Source: Lophium mytilinum (Eukaryota; Ascomycota; Dothideomycetes; Mytilinidiales; Mytilinidiaceae). Taken from it: 64,000 bases of DNA. The stretch lies in contig MU004193.1 in NCBI GenBank assembly GCA_010093605.1, positions 343,321 through 407,320 of the forward strand, in the 5' to 3' direction. The notes below the pieces were generated by a model. That model did no database searches. It was not told the DNA's origin and saw only the letters and a list, made by a program, of their open reading frames with translations. How positions within the stretch are numbered: the first letter of the stretch is position 1; each line of letters opens with the position of its first letter. A program made the position numbers and the translations under genes. Positions 14,871 to 25,630 of this stretch are shown in pieces.

Positions 14871-14942
14871 TATAACTCTAACTCTAACCCTAACTCTAAC
14901 TCTAACTCTAACCCTAACTCTAACTCTAACTCTAACTTTAAC
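14871..14942. repeat. CTAACT/CTAACC hexamer run inside element A
   Basis: About a dozen tandem hexamers, mostly CTAACT with some CTAACC. The run resembles a degenerate telomere-type repeat. It lies between the protease and reverse-transcriptase parts of element A, where it would read as alternating Ser/Pro and Asn. A low-complexity linker is the simplest reading. Confidence 0.7.
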
Positions 14943-17900
14943 CTCTCCCTAATTATTAAAGGCCCTAATAACGCGGAAGACTCCCCTTAGCTTAATTATA
15001 ATAGTAAGCCTCTTCCGCCTAAACTAGTTCTACTAGATAAGCCGCTAGTATATAATATTTAATTTATCTCCGCATATACCTATTCTATTATAGCTAAACG
15101 CGGTAAAGATATAGTAATAACTATTAGTTTATAAGACTTTAAGTAACTAGATTAACTATAGGATATAGATAAGTAATACGCATATAGATAATAGGTAGTA
15201 AACCTAGCTAGTATTACTACTAAGAATTATTACTAATTTAAGGATAAAATAACTAAATTACTATATATAAAGAATTAGCTTTAATAGAAGATTTCTTCTT
15301 TCTTCTATTAAATTCTAGATACTTTTAATCTATAAGTAGCTAATAAACTACTACTATATAGGCCTAGCGTAGACTATACTATTAACTTTAAGAATCTAAA
15401 TATAAAACCTTTTATCCTGCGCTAATATAGCCTCTTTTATAATAAGCTATATACTATTAAAGCCTATATTAATAAAATACTTAGAAAGAGCTTTATTTAC
15501 CCTAGTATATTACTATTTACGGCGCCCGTTATTATTATCTATAAGCTAGGCGGAGGACTCTATATCTATATTAATTACTGCTTACTAAATAAAATTATAA
15601 TTAAGAATAGAAATATACCTCCTCTCTTATATAATATAATTATGTAGCTTTATAAAGCTAAGATATACTCTATCTTTAATATTATTATAGCCTTTAATAA
15701 TATCCGCGTTAAAGAAGGTAATTAACTAAAGACGGCCTTTTAAACTTAATATAGTGTTTTTAAATTTAATATTATACTCTTTAGCTTATATAATGCGCCG
15801 GGCACATTCTAATTCTTTATTAACTTAGTCTTATAACTATATCTTAATATCTACTATATAGCCTATATAGATAATATCCTTATATATAGTAATAATAAAG
15901 AGAATTATAAAAAGAACTATATAAACGTTCTTACCGCTCTATATAATACTAGCCTTTACCTTAATATTAATAAGTATTACTTCTTAGTTAAAAGGGTTAA
16001 ATACCTAGGCCTAATTATTATACCTAATAGAATAGAAATAGATTCCGCTAAAGTTAGTACTATCTAAGACTAGAAACTACCGCGTAATATTAAGAATATA
16101 TAATTATTTCTTAGCTTCTATAACTTCTATAGATAGTTTATTATAGAATACTTATAGATTACTATACTACTAACTAAGCTTATAAAGAAAATAATAGAAT
16201 AAGGTAACTTTCTATTTCTTATTAATAGCTTAGTAGCGTAAGCCTTTAAGAAGCTTAAAGCCTTCTTTCTCTTAGTACTAGTTCTTATCTATTTTAACCC
16301 GGACCTAGACTATATTCTTAAGACTAACACCTTAAACTATATTATAGCCGCAATTCTCTTATAATAAGAACTAGATAGAATTCTATATTCTATTACCTTC
16401 CTCTTAAAGAAGATAACCTCTACTAAGTATAACTATAAGATTTATAATAAGAAACTACTTACTATTATCTAAGCCTTTAAGAAATAGCAATCTAAGCTCG
16501 CCGGCGTTATTAACCCTACGCTTGTATAAACTAACTATAAGAATCTAGAATACTTTATATCTTCTAAGTAGTTAAATTAATATTAAGCCCGATAGGCTAA
16601 GTATCTTTCTTAATTTAACTTCGTCCTAAACTAGCAACTAGGTAAGTAGTTAACTAAGTCTAATAGCCTTACTTATAGACCTAGTAATATTCTAGATAAT
16701 TTAAATAACTCTAGAACTATATATTAAATATAGATAGTATTAAAGAAAAGAAACCTACTAGAAGAAATATACTAAGCCCTGCAACTTACTAGTATACTTC
16801 TTAATAAATAGAAAGTATCTATTATCTAGCTTACTAAGCTAATATATAAAGTTACTAAATAGCACCCTATAGATATTCTATATATTATTCTAGTAGCTAA
16901 TAGAATAAGAGAAATAAAAAAGCGCTTAACTAAGGTTGCAGCTAATTATAGTAAGTTAGATAAAGATCTATAGAATGCTGCCTCTAATATTATTACACCT
17001 ACTACGCCTTAGCCTACGCCTACGGCTACTAATAATCTATCTAGTAAAGAAGCGCCGGAAGTGTCTAAACCTAGTAATAAGTTAAATAAGAACTTACTAG
17101 AGAACTATACTAATAACGCTACTATCTAGTAGATTAATTAAGCCTATATAGAGGCTACTATTCTCTAGCGTATTATATATACTAAGGAAACTAGTAAATA
17201 ATAGATTCTACTTAAACTTATTTAAAAGTAAGGCATTAAGATTAAGCTTAGTAACTATAAGATCTATAAAAATAAACTATTTATTAATAGTTACCTATAT
17301 ATTCTATATAATATAAAGCTCCGCATGTAATTAATTAAGAAAGCCTATAACTCTCTTTCTAAAGGCTACGCTAGAAGAAACTCCCTCTATTATTACCTCT
17401 CCTTCTAGTACTACTAGCTAGGAATTATAAACTCTATTACTATATATATTAATGCCTATTTAATATATAGATATACTAAGGTCTATAAAAATAGTAAATA
17501 TAGCTTACTTAAGCTATTACCTATTCTAAATTAATACTAGATAGATATCTCTATTAACTTTATTACTAAGCTACCCCCTTATACTATTAAGGGCCGTATA
17601 TACTAATATATTATAGTAGTTATTAACTAACTTTCTAAAAAGTATAAGTTTATTCTACTAGACTCTATAGAGCTAGAGGATATTATATAGGCCTTTATTA
17701 ACTAGATCTAGTATAAGAAAGGCTATCTAAACTATATTATATCTAACTATAGCGCGTAATTTATATTCTTCTTTTAGAAGTACCTATATAAGTATATAGA
17801 AATATATCTAAAGCTATCTACTATAGCCTATTTAGAGACTAATAGATAAACTAAAATTATTAATATAGGCCTAAAGTAATACCTATATACATATATTTAC

Positions 17901-19132
17901 TACTTATAGAATAACTAGGTAAATCTAATTACCTTTACTAAATTTAAAGCTAATGCTAATATTAATTAATCTACTAGCGTTTTACCCTTTAAAGCTACTA
18001 AGGGTTATATACCCTATAGTAGTCTTAAGCTATCCTTATAAGGTATTATTATTCTAGGCCCTAAATAATAAGGCGTTAATATAGCTAAAAAGCTAGTTAC
18101 CTATATTTATAACCTGCGCAAGTTCCTTAAAGGTAAACTACGCTAGAATTAGTTAAAAATAAAAGAGCTAGCTAATTAGAACCGCCTACCTGCTCTAGAA
18201 TTTAAGGTTAATAATATAGTTATACTTAATACTAAGAATATTTATACTACGCGCCTAAGTAAGTCCCTTAACTATAAGAATCTTAGTCCCTTTTATATAA
18301 TATAGGTTATTAATAATATAGCCTATAAGCTAGAACTTCTTAAGTTTATAAAGGGAATTTTTCTAGTATTCTACCCCTAGCTACTTTATTAAATTAATAA
18401 GACGCCCCTTCTAGAATAATATCTAGAACCCCTACCTATACTTAAAATAGAAGAAGATAGCTTTATAAGGTAGTACTATATTAATACAGTTCTTAACTTC
18501 TAATTTAACGGCCGCTAACTAGATCTATATATAGGTAAGAAGCCTTACTTAGTCTATAAAATAGCCTAGACTAGATATAATAATACCTAGCCTAAATAGA
18601 AGCCCTATTAGAATACTAATAGCTATAATAAACTTCTTATAGAATACTATGCAAAGTATAGTCTTAAAGTAGAACCTTATTTAATATTTAGCATATCTAA
18701 ATAGAAGGTTATAAAGATAATAGATAAGAGTATAAGCGCTACTATAGTAATAGTAGGCTTATAGAATATTCTTAGCACTAGCCTAAGTAAGTATAAATAG
18801 TAACCTTATTAGGTAGCTAAGTTATCTTATAAGAAGGCTATTCTATATAGGCAACCTAAAGTAGGACTCTAATAGGTAGAAGCTAATAATAGGCCTTAGA
18901 TTAATTTATACGGCCCGCTTATAGCGCTTAAGAATAAATATAAGAATAAATATAATAATAAATATAAGAATAATAATAATAGATATAGTAAGGCTATATA
19001 AGTAACTATAGATAGTAGTAAGTATAATAGAAAGGCTATATAAGTAGCTTAATAGAAATAAGATAAAAAAAATAGAGAAACTATAATATATTATAAGCCT
19101 TACAGAACCTTAGCTTTTAAAGGGGGAGGTAG

Positions 19133-19342
19133 TATTATAGTATAAACCTAGAATTCTAATAATTACGTACTTAGGTTATATACCGTACTTATATAACCTA
19201 AGTAAGGCGCGCTAGGCCGCGGCCTATACGCCGGCCTTAAACTATAACCTCTTAAGAGCTTCTAGCTCTCTCTTTTCTCCTTAGCTTAGATTTTTATAAT
19301 AGTTAATATACCTTATTACTTATATTATATTAGCCCTCTATA
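19133..19342 (+). repeat. 3' LTR of element A
   Basis: A 210-bp direct repeat of 3722-3931. It directly follows a G-rich polypurine tract and is followed by the TATAG duplication. Confidence 0.85.
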
Positions 19343-19347
19343 TATAG

Positions 19348-22300
19348 CGCCTTTATAGAAGATCTTTATAGATATACTATTACTATAGTAGTATAGATTA
19401 TAGTATTATAATTAGTAGAAGTAGAAGCTTTTCTTAATAAAGTTAATTTCTAGATTATAGGTTTTATACTAATTAGTACTAAAAACTATAGATACATATT
19501 CTAGGTTTACTATATAGTAGACTAGTTATTCTATATAGAAGCCTATAGTAATATTAATAATTACCGCATATATAATAGATTAGGTAGAATTAAAATTATT
19601 AATATATATTAGGTAGTAAGATAAATTAAGGGGAATATAATATATTCTATATTTACACGTAAATAATTAATTAATAAAAGAGGATATTATACTATTATTA
19701 GAGAGAGAGTAAGTATAAATAATTTAATTACTATCTAATACTATAGAATAAGAAAGTAAGTACTAGCTACCTTTCTTTAGCTAGAGCTTTATAATATTAT
19801 GCTAAGTATATATAATAGCTATAGTAGAAATATAAAGTTCTAGCTAGTTCTTATTATTCTTAATATACTCTAGAACTTTCTATAGCTAAAAGGGGGTATT
19901 AAATTAAAGTAGAGGTTCTACTACCTTCTTTATTTAGTACTTTTTAGGTATTCTATATTTAGTACCCCTATAGTAGCTTTTATATAGTTTCTAGTTCTTT
20001 CTTTATAGTTCTAAAAGGTTATTATCTATAGAAACTAAGTTACTATACTTAGAAAAAGCTAGTATAGAATAAGGGGTAGATAATAGAGTTAATAATAGAG
20101 TAGGTTTATAATTAATTATAATAGGTTCTTAGGCGTAACTATACTTAAGAACTACTTATTTTTCTAGCTAGAAAATATAGTATTAGTGGCGCGTAGAGAA
20201 AGGCTACTAGTTATCTAGATAGAAAAGTTTTAAAGAGGGTAATTATTATTAATAGCGCGGTAACTAATATAGTAGTAATAGTTATACGCGCCTACTACGC
20301 ATGTTCTCTCTTTATTAGCTTTAGTAAGCTTACTAATACTCTAGATATATATAAGTTTATCTACTAGATTTATAGCGCGTAAGTATTATTCTATACTAGC
20401 TATAGCTATAATAGTAGAGGCGTATAGAGTATTTATAGTAGTTATTAAAGAAGTTATTATAGTTATAGTTATTATATTAGCGCCTATAGTAGGCGTAGAT
20501 AAGTAGCTACTATAGCCGCGGCCCTAGCTATAAGTAGATTAAGTAGTTATTATAGAGGTTATTATAGCTTAATAAGGCTAGAAGATAAGAGTATTATACT
20601 TCTTAGCCTGCTAAAAGGCTATATTCTATATATCTATAGTATAAATATATTATATAAAGTTATTAAAGTAATTATATATTATACTATTAACTAGTTTAAA
20701 TTATAGGTAGGGCATAAGGCGTATCTTAAATTAGTAGATAAGCTTAGCTAGCCCTTAGTTAAGATTACTAATAATATTAAGAAAGTAGTTATAGAAGGTT
20801 ATAAATAAGTTATTATCTATATAAAGAGTCTTAAGCTATATTAGTACCTTAGCCTTAATATTATATTTACTATAGCTATTATTAAGAAAGTAGAGGGCGT
20901 TAGTCTTATTATAAATAATCTAATTATAGCGCTATATCTAGATGCGCTTAAAGGGTTTACCTAATAAAACACTCTTAATATAGTTAAGCTTATAGCTATC
21001 TATCTCTTTAGAAAAGGCGTAGCGGATCTTAGTAAGAACTTTACTACGCTAGATTAAATATATATCTAGGTCCTCTCTATTAAATATAACCGGGTCTAGC
21101 TAGTAGTAGTTATACTAGTAGAATATTAATAATAGTAACTAAGTATAGAGTAGAGTATAGCTATTATAGTAGCTATTATTATAATATTAGTTATCTAAAC
21201 GCTTATTATATAGAGATATAGAGTAGCGGACTTAGTTACTACTACTATAGAAGTTTATATTTAGAGTAAAAGAAGTATATCTAGGCTCTATATAGCTATA
21301 GCTATTATAACTATAGTTATTAGGTCTACCTAGTAGTTATTCTCTAGTCCCGCTATTTATCTACTAATAGTTAATATTATTATTACGCCGCTTATTATTA
21401 TTAAAATAAATAGGCCCTTTAGATATTATTTTAGTAGGCTTAGACTATTATTACTAGAGATTATATATATAGGCCTAGATAGCCTAGAGGCTAAGCTTAG
21501 AATTATTAAGCTAGATTTTTAAGTCTCTAATAATTTTATCTATATTATTAAACCGCTTATAGAGGTTTATAGATATATTTTTCTATTTCTCTAAGCTAGC
21601 GCTATAGTTATTAATATAGATATTAGTACTCTTAACTAGAGTATATAGTAATTTAAAGGCTTCTAATAGCTTAGAATTTACCTATTAATAGAACTTAAAT
21701 AAGCTCTAGAATATAGTACCTTCTAGCTTTATAGTTAGGTTTTTAATATTATATAAGTCTAGAAGAAAGTTAAAGATAATAAAGCTTTTTATAATTTAAA
21801 AGTCTATACTAATAGTATAGAAGTTCTAGATATTAAGGGCCTTTACTATAGCTATATTTAGTAGCTTACTAACGCGCTTATACTACTTAGTAAGATAGTT
21901 TTATTAATTCTTTATATATAAGGCTAAGTAGTTAAGATCTATTAATAGTACTTTTTTATCTATTTACTTCTCTACTTTATTAAAGATATTACTCTAAGTA
22001 TTATTCTATATCTTATTAAGGTTCTAGTAACTAACCCCCCCTTTACCTTATAGAATATTAGAGTTATAGAGTTATCTACTAGGCGTATTAATATAGTTAG
22101 TTATATCTAGTTATTTATAGTAAGGCCTAGGCTTTATATAAGTATAGAAAATAAGAAGAAAGTATTAAAGTAAGTAAGAAAAGAAAATATATTAGTTTTA
22201 AGGTTAGTAATTAAGTAATTATATAGCTAAATCTTAAAGCTAGTAGTATCTATATAGATGTATGCGTATATAGTAGTATAGCTATATAAAAAAAAATTAA

Positions 22301-22735
22301 GGTTTCTAGATTTCTATATTTCTAGGTTTTTAAAGAATAATATAACCTAGTATTAAATTTATAGCTAAGAAAAGAGTTATATTACTATTAATAAGATTAT
22401 ATAGAAAGAAGAGAGACTTTAGCTATAGGCCTACTATATAGTAAAGTACACGCTAGTAGAACTCTAGGTACTAGTAGAACCCTAGGCGCTAGAAGAACTC
22501 TTAGCCTAGAGATTATATAATATCTATATATATAATAACCCCTAACCTTAATAACTACTAAGAGAATACTAAGAAATAATATAATAGTTTTATATCTTTT
22601 AAGTCTAATATTTCTATAAGTAATTAATATTTTATAGAGAAAATTATTCTTTTAATATTCTAGTATATACTATATACTACTATTAAATTTCTAGCTTATT
22701 CTATAAGAGCGTTGCTATATAATCTAATTTTACTA
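19348..22735 (-). mobile_element. RIP-degraded remnant, probably the 5' part of Gypsy element C
   Basis: This AT-rich, CpA-poor stretch continues after the insertion of element A. Because A's target duplication joins it to 1692-3716, it should be the upstream (gag side) part of the minus-strand Gypsy remnant C. I cannot pick out a firm domain in it, and no LTR pair for C is visible, so other element debris may be included. It is a fossil with many breaks. The block stops sharply near 22735. Confidence 0.45.
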
Positions 22736-23797
22736 GGGAGAGCGTGCACAAGCCAGTAGCGTGCACAAGCCGGAAAGCACTTCTATACATTACAGGTGAA
22801 TATACAAGAATATTCTTATTAGCATCCCACCTTAAAACTATGCCAATCCGAGCACCCCCTTAGTCCCGCTACAAGTCCGCAGAGGCTAGTATAGTAATAG
22901 TCGAGGCCTTTATAAAGGCGCAGGGCTATACCTTGCGCCTATGCCTACGCCCAAGGAGGAGACTCTTTATAGTAAAGAAATAGAGGAATATTCGGGGTAA
23001 GGGCATAGTGTATAGGCCTAGTTGGCGTTCCTTTTAGTTAGTAATTATATAATGGCCATCTTCTCTTCCGGGTATATATGCTCTCTATTTTGCGCAGCCT
23101 TCCGCAGCCTATATAAAGTTAAGGGAGTGAGTTAATTGGAGGAACAACATTCATACGGGCCGGCGCTAAATCTAATGCAGGGGGGTCTACACGGAGTGAA
23201 AAGGGGGGCTACGAGTAGGCTCGCCCTAGATTTTCAACCCGGGTGACTCTATAGGACTGATCATGTAGTTCCCTTTGAGGAAGAGGTAGGACATTTGCCT
23301 TAGATAATATCGGGTTTTGACAATGTCACGTAATATCTGCCTTCGAATCCATTTCGTCACTCCAGCTTATCACCTTGTACAGTAATCACTGTTGATTGCC
23401 GTCCTGTTTCGAGCATTCGATATTCCAGGTCTATGTAGAAGCCCAGATCCGATATCTTCTAACGTCTATGCTAAACCACAAAGAAACTTACCGCCACAAC
23501 TCCACACCTCGTGATTGCCAAGCATTGCGTTCCAGTCCTTCTGGCACAAGCTCAGAGAAAAGCATCAGAGTCTATCACAAATCATCATATAAAGTCCATC
23601 ACCAGATCAACTATCAACCACGAAGAATCAAACAAACCAAAATTCTTGCTTTACGCTAAGTATATATACACACTACAAACGCCACCCCTGCCTCCAACCC
23701 TCTCCCTAAACCCCCCACACTCAATTAAATGCCCCTCTAGAATCGAAAACAGACAGCTTAACCATAGCCCCGTAAACACATCCAAAAAGCCAGTTTT
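22736..23797. other. Edge of the AT-rich block and intergenic region
   Basis: Base composition changes from RIP-type to normal within a few tens of bases at about 22735. Right at the edge a 13-bp sequence (GCGTGCACAAGCC) occurs twice, at 22742 and 22759. The rest to 23797 is the 3' flank of the GH16 gene. Open frames here are short and without domain signals, so no gene is called. Confidence 0.6.
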
Positions 23798-25630
23798 CTA
23801 CACCACCATCACCGCCACAATCCCAACAGCAACCGCCCACACCCCCCTAGCCACACCAACACTCGCGGCGGCGCCCGTGAACTGCGGGATCGCACCCGTG
23901 CTCGTCGCCGTCCCATTCGCCACCGGGAACCCAGACGACGGCGCCGACACGCCCGGCACCGAGGGCGCGGGGAGCGTCTCGGTGACGAGGCCGGAGTAGG
24001 TGGGCAGGATCGGAGTAGTCGGGACGGGGATCGCGGTGACGCTGCCGGTGGAAGCGGGCGCAAGAGTCGAGACAGCCGGGGTAGATGGCGCGGGCGGCAC
24101 TTGGATCTGGCCGTCCGAAATCTGGGTCACTGGGAGCGCGCCGCTGTAGCTGGCTGAGGGGATGGGAATGGCGGTGGAGGCGGGCGCGAGGGTGGTCGCG
24201 GGGACGCTCTCGACGGGTGAGGAGGGGAAGTAGGGGCTGCCGGGGATGCTGGCGATGGAGGAGGGTGTGGGGACGGGGGCGCTTTCGACGGGCATGGAGG
24301 GGAAGTAGGGGCTTCCGGGGATGCTTGAGTCGGGGACGGTGTCGACGGAGGACGAGGCGGTGGGGATGGGGGTTGGGGTGAGGGTTACGGGTGCGGTGCC
24401 GTAGCCAGAGGTGATGGTTACGGTGACGACGCCGCAGTCGCATCCGGATGTTGTCTCAGCCGGTGAGAGCGTGGATGCGGAGGTGACCGCGGGGTCGGAG
24501 GGGGAGGTTGCAGGCGCAGGCGGGACCTGAATTTGCCCGTCGGAAATTTGGGTCACCGGGAGAGCGCCGCTGTAGGAGTTGGTTGGGAATGGTCCTGTTG
24601 CTGAGCCGGAGGAGACGACGAGGGTGACTGTGGCCGACGACTCTCCCTCGGTGCAACCCTTGGAATGCGACACTGCGCCCGTAGCAGTGGGCTTCTGGAC
24701 GATGGTAGAGATGGAGCTGGAGGGCGTATCGACTTGGCTGGCAAGGCCACCCTTTCCAGACGCGCTCGCAGTTGCGACTGCGGAAGAGGGCACGGCAGAA
24801 GACGAAACGCCGCCAGCGTTGTCGCCCTCGCCAATGACCTTGATCGACTCATAGGAGCCACTCTTGTCGGTGTATTGATACTCCTTGCCAGGAGAGTTGT
24901 TGATGATCTTGACGCTGTCGACGGTCATGGTGAACGGAGCCTTGGTGTAGTCGGTCTTTCCGCCGGCCCAGGAGATGGTTCCGGGGGAGTTGTCTTCATC
25001 GCCGCCTGCCCAGATACCAATGCGAAGGTTCATGGGTGTCTGGGGATAGTTCTTCCCGTCAACAGCCTCAGCATAGTGGAGCGTGCGCTGGGGTACGCCG
25101 TCAATGAGCCATGTCAGGCTTTCAGCGGTCCAGTTCAGCGCAAACGTGTGGAAGGTGTCCTGGGGCGTCTTGACATCGTACGGGATCATGCGGTCGTAGG
25201 TCGTCGTGTTACCCTTGCCGTAGTAGTTGGTCTGGACATTGGTCGTGGTCGTGCCGATGAACTCCCAGTCCACCTCGTCAAGGTCGTCAGATTCCAAGAC
25301 GATGGAGGAGATTATGCCCTGCCCGCCGGACGCCTTCATCTTGACCTCGGCATAGCCGAAGTGGAAGAAGCCGTTGGTAGCGATGGTTGGGGCCTCTCCG
25401 CGCTTGTGGATGGTGAACTCAGCGCCAGCATCGACGAATGCGACATCGTTGGCGGTGATCTTCCAGCCCTCGAGAGAGGAGCGGCCAGTCTTGAAGTCGG
25501 AGGTGAAGGGCGTGCCAATGGCCAGGTCGTTAGGGCACGTCTTCTTGGTGGGATCGCACTCGGTAGATGTCTGCGCGGAGACGAGGGTGGCAGCCAGGCC
25601 GGCGAGCACGGTGGTGGTGAGGAAATGCAT
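23798..25630 (-). CDS. GH16 Crh-type chitin-glucan transglycosylase with PIR-like repeats, GPI-anchored
   Basis: A 610-aa single-exon gene. It should link chitin to beta-glucan in the cell wall, as Crh1/Utr2 enzymes do. I start at 25630 rather than the in-frame ATG at 25678, because residues 1-19 from there form a clean signal peptide ending V-S-A. The GH16 domain spans about 20-270. Its catalytic motif D-E-V-D-W-E lies at 118-123, with E119 the likely nucleophile and E123 the acid/base. A long Ser/Thr/Pro-rich stalk follows. Twice, near residues 350-372 and 490-511, it carries QISDGQIQ, which matches the PIR wall-protein consensus closely. The C-terminus is hydrophobic after a small-residue stretch, as for a GPI signal. 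Family and wall location are secure. That the PIR-like motifs crosslink to glucan is inference. Confidence 0.93.
   Translation of the reverse strand: MHFLTTTVLAGLAATLVSAQTSTECDPTKKTCPNDLAIGTPFTSDFKTGRSSLEGWKITANDVAFVDAGAEFTIHKRGEAPTIATNGFFHFGYAEVKMKASGGQGIISSIVLESDDLDEVDWEFIGTTTTNVQTNYYGKGNTTTYDRMIPYDVKTPQDTFHTFALNWTAESLTWLIDGVPQRTLHYAEAVDGKNYPQTPMNLRIGIWAGGDEDNSPGTISWAGGKTDYTKAPFTMTVDSVKIINNSPGKEYQYTDKSGSYESIKVIGEGDNAGGVSSSAVPSSAVATASASGKGGLASQVDTPSSSISTIVQKPTATGAVSHSKGCTEGESSATVTLVVSSGSATGPFPTNSYSGALPVTQISDGQIQVPPAPATSPSDPAVTSASTLSPAETTSGCDCGVVTVTITSGYGTAPVTLTPTPIPTASSSVDTVPDSSIPGSPYFPSMPVESAPVPTPSSIASIPGSPYFPSSPVESVPATTLAPASTAIPIPSASYSGALPVTQISDGQIQVPPAPSTPAVSTLAPASTGSVTAIPVPTTPILPTYSGLVTETLPAPSVPGVSAPSSGFPVANGTATSTGAIPQFTGAAASVGVARGVWAVAVGIVAVMVV

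Larger units (their letters stand above)
3722..19342 (+). mobile_element. Ty3/Gypsy element A, interrupted by element B
   Basis: The two LTRs are 210 bp each (3722-3931 and 19133-19342), about 95% alike by eye and differing mostly by transitions. They are flanked by a 5-bp target duplication TATAG (3717-3721 and 19343-19347). Without element B the element is about 7.7 kb. On plus the parts run in Gypsy order: gag-like (3.9-4.7 kb, then 12.6-14.3 kb), protease and reverse transcriptase (about 14.5-16.2 kb), RNase H (about 16.3 kb), integrase (about 16.8-18.0 kb), a tail region and a polypurine tract. It is saturated with RIP and broken many times. LTR divergence is inflated by RIP, so age cannot be clocked. 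Confidence 0.85.

Noticed and set aside
14871-14942. Interstitial telomere
   Set aside because: The hexamer is mainly CTAACT, not CCCTAA, and it sits within element A between two pol parts.
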